26,223 nucleotides of DNA from Patescibacteria group bacterium (GTDB taxonomy: Bacteria > Patescibacteriota > Microgenomatia > UM-FILTER-40-11): NCBI GenBank assembly GCA_023473205.1, contig JAMCYY010000040.1, positions 1-26,223 of the forward strand, in the 5' to 3' direction. Of the stretch, positions 15,542-22,637 are shown piece by piece (position 1 is the first letter of the stretch; every line of letters begins with the position of its first letter). The notes below the pieces were generated by a model. It did no database searches, was not told the DNA's origin, and saw only the letters and a program-made list of their open reading frames with translations. The position numbers and the translations under genes were made by a program.

Positions 15542-15561
15542 TCATAACCCACAACTCATAA
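15536..15561 (+). repeat. Short tandem direct repeat next to the hairpin
   Basis: CACAACTCATAA occurs at 15536-15547 and again at 15550-15561, two bases apart. The first unit overlaps the right arm of the hairpin, so the unit may have been duplicated from it. No function assigned. Confidence 0.7.
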
Positions 15562-15574
15562 TGATCTATCTTTT

Positions 15575-16006
15575 TTAATCCTTGGGACATTTAAACATTT
15601 GTGGCAGACAATAAAAATTACGATTAAAAACACAATAATTGGTGTTAGGGGATAAATAATCACCCCAGGACGGATAACCATTTTTAACAATTACGCCATT
15701 ATTAGGACAAGTTTCCGCTTTTGTAGGAATCCAAAGGGACAAAATGCCGCTGTTCCCTTGGGAAGGTGAGGCGCCGCAAAATGTTTGTAAAAATATACCG
15801 CAGTTGAGTTTTTGCACTTTATCAAAGCCCTGGTAAATTTCATTTTTTCCCGGAATGGCATGGACTCCTGATTCATAACAGGCGACTAAGGATTTGCTGC
15901 TGTTATTTAAGGAACAACTCTTGGTTGAAATTGCCATTGCTGGCTTAGACAGTAAAAAAAACAAACCCAAAAAAGCAATAGGAATTAACGTGATTTTCGT
16001 TTTCAT
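15575..16006 (-). CDS. Secreted cysteine-rich protein of unknown function
   Basis: 143 residues starting at an ATG with an excellent Shine-Dalgarno (AAGGAGGTG, 16023-16015). A longer reading to 16234 adds 76 residues but crosses that site and is not favoured. The signal peptide (1-25) ends in AMA. The mature part has eight cysteines (31, 43, 69, 77, 100, 125, 133, 140), an even number compatible with four disulfides, and is rich in Ser, Asn, Tyr and Trp. No family recognised. It is divergent from a secreted glycosidase-like gene 152 bp away, so the two may share a control region and a surface or extracellular role. Confidence 0.75.
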   Translation of the reverse strand: MKTKITLIPIAFLGLFFLLSKPAMAISTKSCSLNNSSKSLVACYESGVHAIPGKNEIYQGFDKVQKLNCGIFLQTFCGASPSQGNSGILSLWIPTKAETCPNNGVIVKNGYPSWGDYLSPNTNYCVFNRNFYCLPQMFKCPKD

Positions 16007-16118
16007 GAATGTTTCACCTCCTTTCATATTTAAAATAATCCTTGAAAAAAAAGATAAGAAAATGAAGAAAAAGTAATAATTGAGAAAGAAAAAGCCAGGA
16101 TATAGAGAAAATTGCTTC

Positions 16119-16146
16119 TTGCAATTTACCTCTGTTTTGCTAATAT
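16119..16146 (+). promoter_or_regulatory. Promoter of the secreted glycosidase-like gene
   Basis: TTGCAA (16119-16124), 16 bp, extended -10 TG (16138-16139) and TAATAT (16141-16146). The predicted start lies about 5 nt before the ATG at 16159, giving an almost leaderless message without a Shine-Dalgarno. Confidence 0.45.
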
Positions 16147-16158
16147 CCATTCTCACAA

Positions 16159-17373
16159 ATGCTTGCTGCCCAAAAAAGTTTTCTTTCATTGATTTCTTTT
16201 TTAAGTATTTTCTGGGGTAATACTTTGGCTCCAAGAATCAAGATTCCTTTGCCCGCTGCGCAGCCTTCAGTTATTGCAACCGCCACTCCTTTCCCTAAAC
16301 CGACTTTCATTCCCACTCTGACTCCTGCTTTCACTCCCACACAGACACCTGCACCGTTTCCAACAGATAATCCTACGTTTACCCCTACTCCGATTTCTAC
16401 TCTGACTCCGGCCCCAACTCAAAACTTGCCTACAATCACGCCCACTCTTACTCCTACCACCTCTGGTTCTTGGCCAATCCAAAGTGTCTCTTCCATGAAA
16501 GAAACCAAGGACCGTGTCTGCGGCCAGCGTGACCAAGATTTCATTGGAAAATGGGTTGATAAAGCAAAAGAGTTGGGAGTAAATTACGTGGCCTTGGAAA
16601 CCCCTTATGATAATCCTTCATGCGGCAATTCAGAAGAATACACCCAAAAATGGATTGAGGTTATCCGTTCTCACGGTTTATCAGTCTGGCATCGGCATAT
16701 GCCGCTTTCATTTGAAGGTATTTATGATGTGGCTAAAGCTAAAGGTGATTATCTGGCATTTATTGAAAATTATATTAAAAACCACGCAAGTTTTTTCCAG
16801 GAAGGCGATATCTTTACCCCGATTCCTGAACCGCAAAATGGAGGAATCAGCGGCATAACTTATTGCGCGCAAAACTTATGTATTTTTGATAATAAAGAGC
16901 AATTTAATGAATGGTTAAGGAAGTCTATAGATGTTGCGGCTAACGCCTTTAACCAAATTGGTTTAAGCGGAAAAATTAAAATCGGCTTTTTTGGCTTTGA
17001 CGGCTTTGTTGCCTGGGGAAGTAATAATCCTGATTGGCAGGGGATTTTAGAAGACAGCACTATTGCGAAAATGGGCAATATTACAATTGACCATTATCCT
17101 GAACTTATTGGTCAATCCATGGAACAAGGGTTAGATGAACTGCAGGCCCGCTATCCGGGAATTCCCATTGTAATCGGGGAATGGGGAAGTGCGGGAACCC
17201 AGAACGTTGAAGACCAGGTAAAAAACAGTATGAGAGCAGCCAAAAGGCCCGGAATTGTGGGCTTTAATTATTGGCATCTGGGTATGGGTGGTAATGAAGC
17301 CCTAATTAATGATGATTTTTCTCTCCGTCCCCAATTCGATGAAGTCCAAAAATTTTTTAAAAATTTTTTTTAA
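16159..17373 (+). CDS. Secreted clan GH-A-like glycoside hydrolase with Thr/Pro-rich linker
   Basis: 404 residues. The N-terminal hydrophobic segment (about 7-24) acts as a signal or anchor. Residues 35-102 form a low-complexity Thr/Pro linker (TPT, TPAP units). The catalytic part (about 106-404) reads like a TIM barrel with the two glutamates of clan GH-A: Glu224 in PIPEPQNGG (candidate acid/base) and Glu341 in IVIGEWGSAG (candidate nucleophile). Four cysteines (121, 155, 236, 241) could form disulfides. The exact GH family and substrate are not recognisable. The Thr/Pro linker suggests the enzyme is held away from the cell surface. It is divergent from the Cys-rich secreted protein and followed by the adaptor-like gene after 25 bp. 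Confidence 0.75.
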   Translation: MLAAQKSFLSLISFLSIFWGNTLAPRIKIPLPAAQPSVIATATPFPKPTFIPTLTPAFTPTQTPAPFPTDNPTFTPTPISTLTPAPTQNLPTITPTLTPTTSGSWPIQSVSSMKETKDRVCGQRDQDFIGKWVDKAKELGVNYVALETPYDNPSCGNSEEYTQKWIEVIRSHGLSVWHRHMPLSFEGIYDVAKAKGDYLAFIENYIKNHASFFQEGDIFTPIPEPQNGGISGITYCAQNLCIFDNKEQFNEWLRKSIDVAANAFNQIGLSGKIKIGFFGFDGFVAWGSNNPDWQGILEDSTIAKMGNITIDHYPELIGQSMEQGLDELQARYPGIPIVIGEWGSAGTQNVEDQVKNSMRAAKRPGIVGFNYWHLGMGGNEALINDDFSLRPQFDEVQKFFKNFF

Positions 17374-17398
17374 ATCTATTTGTGTTATTATTTACTTA

Positions 17399-18052
17399 AT
17401 GGCAGAACAGATTTTCAAAGGCATAATTAAGTCAAGGATTATTGAAGTAAAATTTGCCATTTCAGGCAAAGTGGTCATTGTCTGTAAGAAAAAAGGGGAC
17501 AATGTTAAAAAAGGCGAACTCTTAGCAACTTTAGACAAAAAATCACTTCAGATGGAACTTGACCGGCAGCTTTCAGACTTTGAAAAAGTTAAGGCAGAAT
17601 TTGAGATTTTTAATTTGCAAAAAGGTGAACCCAAAGATGATATTACTAAATATCTAAAAGCCCAAAAGCAGGCAGAACTTAACCGAAGTATTAAAGAAGT
17701 TGAACTGGCCCAAGAAAAAGTTGAGATGGCTGACCTTTTTTCTCCAATTGAAGGTCTTATTCTGGATGAGAGTGGACTTATCCCGGGGATTTTCATCACA
17801 CCTTCGGGAAATCCAATAAAAATTCTTGAAAGCAACCATTATTTTTTTGAGATGGAAATTGAACAAAAAGATTTGCCTCAATTTTTAACCCCTAATAATT
17901 TAACCATGCAAATTTTCGGAATTGACAAAACTATCCAAGGCCAAAGTAAGTCAGTTTTTCCCAATGAAAAAGGAAAATTTATAGTTGAGGCTGAACTGTC
18001 AAACAGCAGCGGTCTTCTTTATGGCCTTTCCGGTGAAGCTACAATAATTTAA
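17399..18052 (+). CDS. Orphan membrane-fusion/HlyD-like adaptor without signal or anchor
   Basis: 217 residues arranged like a periplasmic adaptor of efflux pumps: first lipoyl half (about 14-46, ISGKVVIVCKKKGDNVKKGE), a helical hairpin (about 48-112), second lipoyl half (ADLFSPIEGLILDESGL, 111-127), then a beta-barrel-like region (about 145-217). Unlike normal HlyD or MacA proteins it has no N-terminal membrane helix, signal peptide or lipobox, and no transporter gene is adjacent. ATG 17399 is preferred to an in-frame ATG at 17309 inside the upstream gene, and the extension would not restore a convincing signal. It could work in the cytoplasm, be a degenerate adaptor, or be exported in another way. 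A clear terminator follows. Confidence 0.7.
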   Translation: MAEQIFKGIIKSRIIEVKFAISGKVVIVCKKKGDNVKKGELLATLDKKSLQMELDRQLSDFEKVKAEFEIFNLQKGEPKDDITKYLKAQKQAELNRSIKEVELAQEKVEMADLFSPIEGLILDESGLIPGIFITPSGNPIKILESNHYFFEMEIEQKDLPQFLTPNNLTMQIFGIDKTIQGQSKSVFPNEKGKFIVEAELSNSSGLLYGLSGEATII

Positions 18053-18076
18053 TTTATCTTAGAACTATATTGTAGT

Positions 18077-18100
18077 CGCAGACTTTAGTCTGCGCTTTTT
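18077..18100 (+). terminator. Rho-independent terminator overlapping the opposite gene's stop
   Basis: CGCAGACT (18077-18084) and AGTCTGCG (18087-18094) form a perfect 8-bp stem around TT, followed by C and five T. It terminates the adaptor-like gene. The right half also encodes the last codons and stop (18085-18087) of the minus-strand oxidoreductase. Confidence 0.8.
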
Positions 18101-19611
18101 GAAAGAGTTGGTAATGGTCTTACTGTGGGGCTGTGGATAATTTCTCCGTCAACACTGTAACGTGAACCATGGCAAGGACAATCCCATGACTGTTCTGCTT
18201 TGTTAAAAGTTATGGTGCAGCCAAGATGCGTACAAATGGCTGAGACAAGATGCAGCTTCCCCTCAAAATCACAAAATGCCGCTATTTTTTGGCCTTGGTA
18301 TTTAATTATTTTTGCTTCACCTTTGCTTAATGTTTTCGGATCAATTTCTTTTGGTTCATGAATCCAATCTTCAACATAGGTTTTTCCCACATAAAGGTTT
18401 TGGGAGATAAACTTTCCGGCTTTTGAAAACTCTTTGCGGCCTGGATCAAAAATCATTTGCCAGGGATTATTTTTCCCAAGAATCATGTCTGAAAGCAGCA
18501 ATGCGGAAACAGTGCCGTTAGTCATTCCCCAGCCATCAAAACCAGTCGCCACATAAAGATTGGGGTTATGGCTATAAACCTTACCAATATAGGGGACATT
18601 ATCAATAGTTGAATTATCTTGAGTTGACCAATGATAGGCAATAGTTTTAACTTTAAATTTTTTCCGGGCCATTTTTTCAAGTTCTTGGTAGCAATCAATG
18701 GTATTGGGCTCAACTCCGGTTTTATGCTCTAAGCCAGTTACCACCAACATCTTTCCTTTATTGTTGAGCTGGGGACGGACTGAAAAAAGTGGCTCTTCAA
18801 TATTAATATACATACCATCAATTTGTTCTTCTGTATAAACGCCTAAGACATACGATCTTTTAGGTATCAGTTTGGTATAAAAAGACCCAACGGTTAAAAG
18901 CGGATAATGAGTTGCCAAAACAATCGTTTTTGTTGTAATTTTAACTTTAGATGTTTCAACCATTGGGGAATTATTCGCCGAAAGATTAGTGACACTGGTG
19001 TCTTCATAAATTTGTCCGCCTAAATTAACAAAAAGTTGGGCTAAGGCTAAGAGATACTTGCGGGGATGGAAATGGGCTTGGTTCTCAAATTTAACTGCTC
19101 CTTTAATCTCAAAAGGAAGTTCACTTTTTTCGACAAATGAAGCCGGTAGTTTAAGCTTTTTGGCTGCTTCGACCTCCTTTTTAATTTTTTCCAAATTTTC
19201 AGCCTTTTCCGTAAAGGTATATGCCGGTGCCCGGACAAAATCACAATCAATCTGATTTTTTTCCACTGCTTGACTAATAAATTCAATGGCTAACTCCTGA
19301 GCATTGGCATAATCTTGAGCCAAAGCCAGGCCGAATTGGTGAATTAGATAATCATAAATTAAGGTATGAAGAGAGGTGATTTTTGCCGATGTTTTGCTGC
19401 TCACTCCATGGATAATTTTTCTTCCTTCTAAAAGAATTGTTTTTTTTCCGGCTTTTTGCAATAAATAACCAGTGGTTAAACCGACAATCCCTCCGCCAAT
19501 AATTACTACCTCAGCTTCCAGGTCCTTGGTTAATAAAGGATAATTAGTGGTCTTGGTACTCGCGAGCCAATATGAAGTTGGTTCGCCTGGAAGAGTTAAT
19601 AAAGAATTCAT
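18085..19611 (-). CDS. FAD-dependent oxidoreductase with C-terminal Rieske [2Fe-2S] domain (YhfW-like)
   Basis: 508 residues, the length of Bacillus YhfW-type fusions. An N-terminal DAO-family fold has the dinucleotide motif VIIGGGIVGLTTGYLL (36-51). The C-terminal Rieske domain (about 415-505) has CTHLGC (460-465) and CPCHGS (478-483). The cluster ligands are Cys460, His462, Cys478 and His481. Cys465 and Cys480 match the disulfide pair of bc1-type, high-potential Rieske proteins. The substrate is unknown; the DAO family oxidises amino or similar C-N bonds. There is no signal peptide, so it should be cytoplasmic. A possible leaderless promoter (TTCAAA-17-TAAAAA) ends six nt before the ATG. 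It stands alone, with a terminator of the facing gene overlapping its stop. Confidence 0.92.
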   Translation of the reverse strand: MNSLLTLPGEPTSYWLASTKTTNYPLLTKDLEAEVVIIGGGIVGLTTGYLLQKAGKKTILLEGRKIIHGVSSKTSAKITSLHTLIYDYLIHQFGLALAQDYANAQELAIEFISQAVEKNQIDCDFVRAPAYTFTEKAENLEKIKKEVEAAKKLKLPASFVEKSELPFEIKGAVKFENQAHFHPRKYLLALAQLFVNLGGQIYEDTSVTNLSANNSPMVETSKVKITTKTIVLATHYPLLTVGSFYTKLIPKRSYVLGVYTEEQIDGMYINIEEPLFSVRPQLNNKGKMLVVTGLEHKTGVEPNTIDCYQELEKMARKKFKVKTIAYHWSTQDNSTIDNVPYIGKVYSHNPNLYVATGFDGWGMTNGTVSALLLSDMILGKNNPWQMIFDPGRKEFSKAGKFISQNLYVGKTYVEDWIHEPKEIDPKTLSKGEAKIIKYQGQKIAAFCDFEGKLHLVSAICTHLGCTITFNKAEQSWDCPCHGSRYSVDGEIIHSPTVRPLPTLSKSAD

Positions 19612-19681
19612 TAAGGCTTTTTACCCGGTTAACAACAAAGTTTGAAGAAATCAAAGTAAGAAAATGAAAATAACTATTGGA

Positions 19682-20023
19682 TTATTTTTTTACTGACCTT
19701 CTTATTTCAAACAGAATATCCCTTTTGGCCATTATTGAATGAGAGATAATTTTTTCCTCAATGTCAACTTTAGTGATCTTTTCTTTGAGAAAATTAAGTA
19801 AAGTCAGGGATTCCGGTTCCTTTGAAAAAAGGTGAAGGAAATTTTCGTGAAACTCACGCGGAAGATGGTCTAAAATTATGGTTAAAATTTGCCGGTGGAA
19901 AGTATCATCAACCAAGGCAATGATTTCTTCTTTTTCTTCAATTTCAATGTCCAGGCCTTCAAGCTTTAAAAAAAGCTCTTCAATTTGAGTCAGATGGTCA
20001 TAAAAAACTTTTGCCTTTTTCAT
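19682..20023 (-). CDS. Small helical protein of unknown function
   Basis: 113 residues, acidic and mostly alpha-helical by composition (for example EELFLKLEGLDIEIEEKEEI), without signal, cysteines or membrane helix. It loosely resembles the small DUF5663-like proteins seen in CPR genomes, but this is only an impression. Its ATG directly follows the stop of the larger upstream gene with no gap, so the two are translationally coupled and probably functionally linked. Confidence 0.65.
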   Translation of the reverse strand: MKKAKVFYDHLTQIEELFLKLEGLDIEIEEKEEIIALVDDTFHRQILTIILDHLPREFHENFLHLFSKEPESLTLLNFLKEKITKVDIEEKIISHSIMAKRDILFEIRRSVKK

Positions 20024-20947
20024 TTATTTTTTCGCCAAAAATTCATTTTCAACTGGTTGTTGCAGTGGACCTAAAGGAACTTTATTTTCCGGATCATCAA
20101 CAAAATATAAAACAACCGGGCCTTTTTGCATGCCCACATTAAGGCCTAAATAAGCCATAACTTCCGGCGAGCCGCCAAAATGTTTGCCTGTCCACCAAGA
20201 AGGACCAGCATCAGCAATAACCGCAACAATTGTTTTGCCGTTATTTGGATTAACCACTACTACTTTACGGTATTTATACCAATCCCTCAAGTAACGGAAA
20301 TTAGTATACCAATCAGGTAAATAAAGTGTTTGGACGGCAACATAATATTTTTCTTTTTGGATTAAATCTTTGGTTAAATTTTTTTTAGTTCGGGAAAAAT
20401 AACCCCAAGCGCCTAATCCTGGGGTAATGCCTTCTCTTAGGTTTTCATCATGCTGCGAAAGAGTATCACCGGGAAAACGGGGTAAATGTTGCTCGGCGCC
20501 AATTAGTCCATAAAGATGGTTTAAGCGAGTACCTCCGGAAGAAGGAACGGCATTAATGCCCCAAACCCGAAAGAGTAAATGGCTAATCTCAGCTTCTTCA
20601 TCAGTTGTTAAATTTTGTATTTTTTGGGGCAGAATTTTCTTTAACTCGCTGGTTATTGTCTGGTTTTCATCATTAGTGGCTGACTCACGGGAAATAATTA
20701 AGTCAGGAGTAATTTTTTGAGGAAGATTTAATTCCGGTGAACCTAAAAGAAGGGAACCGGCTAAAGCTCCGGAAGCTAAGAGCTTAGCCGCTTGGGAACG
20801 TATTTTACCCGGACTTAAAAGTTTATTTTTACTTAATATTTCAACCGCATGAGGATGCTTTTCTAAAAGCTCTTGGTCTGCAAGCAAATGCTTATATCTA
20901 AGTTTGGAATATAAAAGCTCAGAGTCAATTCTTTGTCTTTTGGGCAT
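20024..20947 (-). CDS. Anchored extracytoplasmic protein with a double-psi-barrel-like domain
   Basis: 307 residues from ATG 20947. A longer reading to 20977 adds ten residues but would override the TATAAT promoter seven nt before this ATG. The cytoplasmic basic stretch (1-50) is followed by a hydrophobic helix (about 52-70) and an exterior domain. Residues about 228-283 (VNPNNGKTIVAVIADAGPS, then GGSPEVMAYLGL) read like the double-psi beta-barrel of RlpA-type or 3D-domain cell-wall proteins. Residues 175-186 (PGLGAWGYFSRT) form a likely conserved patch. A role in wall turnover is possible, but no catalytic residue can be named with confidence. It is coupled to the 113-residue gene downstream. 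Confidence 0.6.
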   Translation of the reverse strand: MPKRQRIDSELLYSKLRYKHLLADQELLEKHPHAVEILSKNKLLSPGKIRSQAAKLLASGALAGSLLLGSPELNLPQKITPDLIISRESATNDENQTITSELKKILPQKIQNLTTDEEAEISHLLFRVWGINAVPSSGGTRLNHLYGLIGAEQHLPRFPGDTLSQHDENLREGITPGLGAWGYFSRTKKNLTKDLIQKEKYYVAVQTLYLPDWYTNFRYLRDWYKYRKVVVVNPNNGKTIVAVIADAGPSWWTGKHFGGSPEVMAYLGLNVGMQKGPVVLYFVDDPENKVPLGPLQQPVENEFLAKK

Positions 20948-20954
20948 TGAAAAT

Positions 20955-20960
20955 ATTATA
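20955..20960 (-). promoter_or_regulatory. Consensus TATAAT -10 box
   Basis: Minus-strand TATAAT (20960-20955) ends seven nt before the ATG at 20947. TTTTCA lies 17 bp further upstream as a weak -35. No Shine-Dalgarno. Predicted leaderless; it fixes the start at 20947. Confidence 0.55.
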
Positions 20961-21001
20961 CAAAGAATAAGGAGCAATGAAAATGATTAGAAATCGTAGA
21001 T

Positions 21002-21592
21002 TCAGTTGTTAACAAAAGTCCTACCATCAGGAAGACGGCACTGCTCAGGAAAAGATTCCATAATTAAAAAACCAGCCGCTGCACATTCTTCAAAATTATT
21101 GATTCCGGCTAAAAGCTGGTCACATCTTTCTTTACTTGTCCAATTACTCATTGGCAGACATTTTTCCAGTTCTTCTTTTAAAGATATTTTCTTTGCCGGA
21201 AGGGAAATTATTTTTTCCCAAAACAGGCGTGAAATATTGAATTCTCCTTTTGCCAATTTAATTGCTTTTTTAAGCCCATACTGGCTAAGTCCTTTTTCTA
21301 AAGATTCTTTTGCCGGAATATTACCCGTGTAATATTTTTCCAAGACAGGTAAGGCTTGAGCGCTACCAAGTTGTCCAAGCGCCCAAATAGCGGAATTCCT
21401 TGAGTGAAAGTCATTTTTCGGATCATCAAGATAGAGAATTAAAGCAGAAGTACAATCACCGGGATATCTGTTTACCGCCTCTTCACAAGTACCTTTAACT
21501 TCTTTGCCAATAATGATGATCATGAGGAAAAAGGTGAAAAGGAAAAAAATGACTAAAGTGACTCCAAGCAAAGGCAGAAGATACTTTTTCAT
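21002..21592 (-). CDS. Single-pass membrane protein with HEAT-like repeat and Cys-containing C-terminal motif
   Basis: 196 residues. One N-terminal helix (about 5-29) puts the rest outside. A HEAT-like unit is visible (RNSAIWALGQLGSAQALPVL, 65-84), suited to protein binding. The C-terminal motif NFEECAAAGFLIMESFPEQC (166-185), continuing into RLPDGRTF, is a short conserved motif I have seen in bacterial exported proteins; its role is unknown. Six cysteines in the outer part (36, 47, 145, 157, 170, 185) allow three disulfides. The extended -10 TG-T-TAAGAT lies seven nt before the ATG, inside a palindrome. No enzymatic motif seen. Confidence 0.65.
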   Translation of the reverse strand: MKKYLLPLLGVTLVIFFLFTFFLMIIIIGKEVKGTCEEAVNRYPGDCTSALILYLDDPKNDFHSRNSAIWALGQLGSAQALPVLEKYYTGNIPAKESLEKGLSQYGLKKAIKLAKGEFNISRLFWEKIISLPAKKISLKEELEKCLPMSNWTSKERCDQLLAGINNFEECAAAGFLIMESFPEQCRLPDGRTFVNN

Positions 21593-21597
21593 TAAGA

Positions 21598-21616
21598 TTA
21601 TCTTAACATAAGATAA
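21598..21616. promoter_or_regulatory. 8-bp palindrome over the -10 region
   Basis: TTATCTTA (21598-21605) and TAAGATAA (21609-21616) are exact inverted repeats with a 3-bp spacer. They overlap the extended -10 (minus strand TAAGAT, 21605-21600) of the gene starting at 21592. It could be an operator; AT-rich palindromes also arise by chance. Confidence 0.35.
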
Positions 21617-21683
21617 AAATTGTCTAAAAATATTTGATAACCATCAAGAAACATATTTTAATTAATCTTCTTTACAAATCAGC

Positions 21684-22448
21684 TTAATAAGGAATGTAAC
21701 TTATTGTTTCTCCAATTTCTTTGATGTTTTTGGTTACCTGTCTTAAAAAATCACTTTGCTGAAGGTCATAAGAAAACGTGCCAGTGAAATAAAGATAAGC
21801 TGCCGGACGTATTCGGAGAAAGTGAGGTTTGCCATTAGGAGAAAAGTCAATTTCAGATTCCAAAGAAGAAAGATAAGGACTGGTCGTAGTAAAGGGAATA
21901 CGATGAAATGTGATTTTGTATGAATTAATGAAAGTAGTCTCACTTTTCCAAGACTGCCTAAGTGATTCTATGGAAGTAACTTCTGTTTTTGGGTCTTTTT
22001 CATAATTAACCATGTCAAAGTCAGTTATTACTTGGAGAAAAGGATATTCCCACGACTCCACCAAATAATTAGAATCATCTTCTGAAGGCATATTACTATT
22101 GGTGGTTTCTTTAGAGAGGGTAATCGTCATTTTTTTGATTAGGTTTCTTTTATAAAGATAGGTCTCTTCTTTAATAACTTTGTCGTTAAAAAGCGGAGAA
22201 TAAATTCCAAATTCCTGAAACGAATACGGCACTTCTTGTGAACTTTGAAGTTTAGCTGAGTCTGTAAGTAAATAACTGATTTCTTCTTCTTTTTCAGCCA
22301 ACTCCTTAAGGTAACTTTCTTTTTGTTTAATTAACTGATCTTCTAAAGTTTTAATTGCTCTTTGGTGATAAAGCAAAGCCGCGGCTGTAAGCCCAAAAAC
22401 AACTAAAGTGATGACCGAAGTTAAAATTATTAATTTTTTTTGGTTCAT
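21684..22448 (-). CDS. Single-pass membrane-anchored protein of unknown function
   Basis: 254 residues: a short basic start, one membrane helix (about 8-27), a coiled-coil stalk (about 28-70, LEDQLIKQKESYLKELAEKE), and an outer domain of mixed strands and helices (about 75-254) without cysteines or recognisable motifs. The layout suggests a surface-exposed or binding protein. It is preceded by a TATAAA-containing AT-rich stretch (22462-22457). It lies upstream of the HEAT-like gene in the same direction, separated by about 90 bp, so the two probably have separate promoters. Confidence 0.6.
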   Translation of the reverse strand: MNQKKLIILTSVITLVVFGLTAAALLYHQRAIKTLEDQLIKQKESYLKELAEKEEEISYLLTDSAKLQSSQEVPYSFQEFGIYSPLFNDKVIKEETYLYKRNLIKKMTITLSKETTNSNMPSEDDSNYLVESWEYPFLQVITDFDMVNYEKDPKTEVTSIESLRQSWKSETTFINSYKITFHRIPFTTTSPYLSSLESEIDFSPNGKPHFLRIRPAAYLYFTGTFSYDLQQSDFLRQVTKNIKEIGETISYIPY

Positions 22449-22624
22449 AGCTATTATTTATACTAATTTTATATTACAACAATTGTCATCTAGATTCTAG
22501 GTAATGATAATTGGTCATTCTTCTTGATCTTGTTGGTAAGATCTGTCACACTATTTTTGCAGGACTTACCCCTCCTTTAATAACAGAATCGAACATTTGG
22601 CTTTAATAAACTGTATGTTTGAGA
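22449..22624. other. Divergent intergenic region
   Basis: AT-rich spacer between the minus-strand gene at 22448 and the plus-strand gene at 22638. It holds promoter-like sequence for both directions. No ORF of note, RNA or repeat seen. Confidence 0.4.
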
Positions 22625-22630
22625 TAGAAT
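22625..22630 (+). promoter_or_regulatory. -10 box of the signal-peptidase-like gene
   Basis: TAGAAT (22625-22630), seven nt before the ATG at 22638, the same hexamer and spacing as at the gene starting at 808. No Shine-Dalgarno and no clear -35. Confidence 0.45.
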
Positions 22631-22637
22631 ATAAGAA

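Noticed and set aside
16007..16234. 76-residue N-terminal extension of the Cys-rich secreted protein
   Set aside because: It would place the signal peptide in the middle, crosses a strong Shine-Dalgarno for the ATG at 16006, and overlaps the divergent glycosidase-like gene.
16267..16536. Minus-strand ORF within the Thr/Pro linker
   Set aside because: It is a low-complexity mirror of the linker codons, with Arg/Gly/Ser-rich translation.
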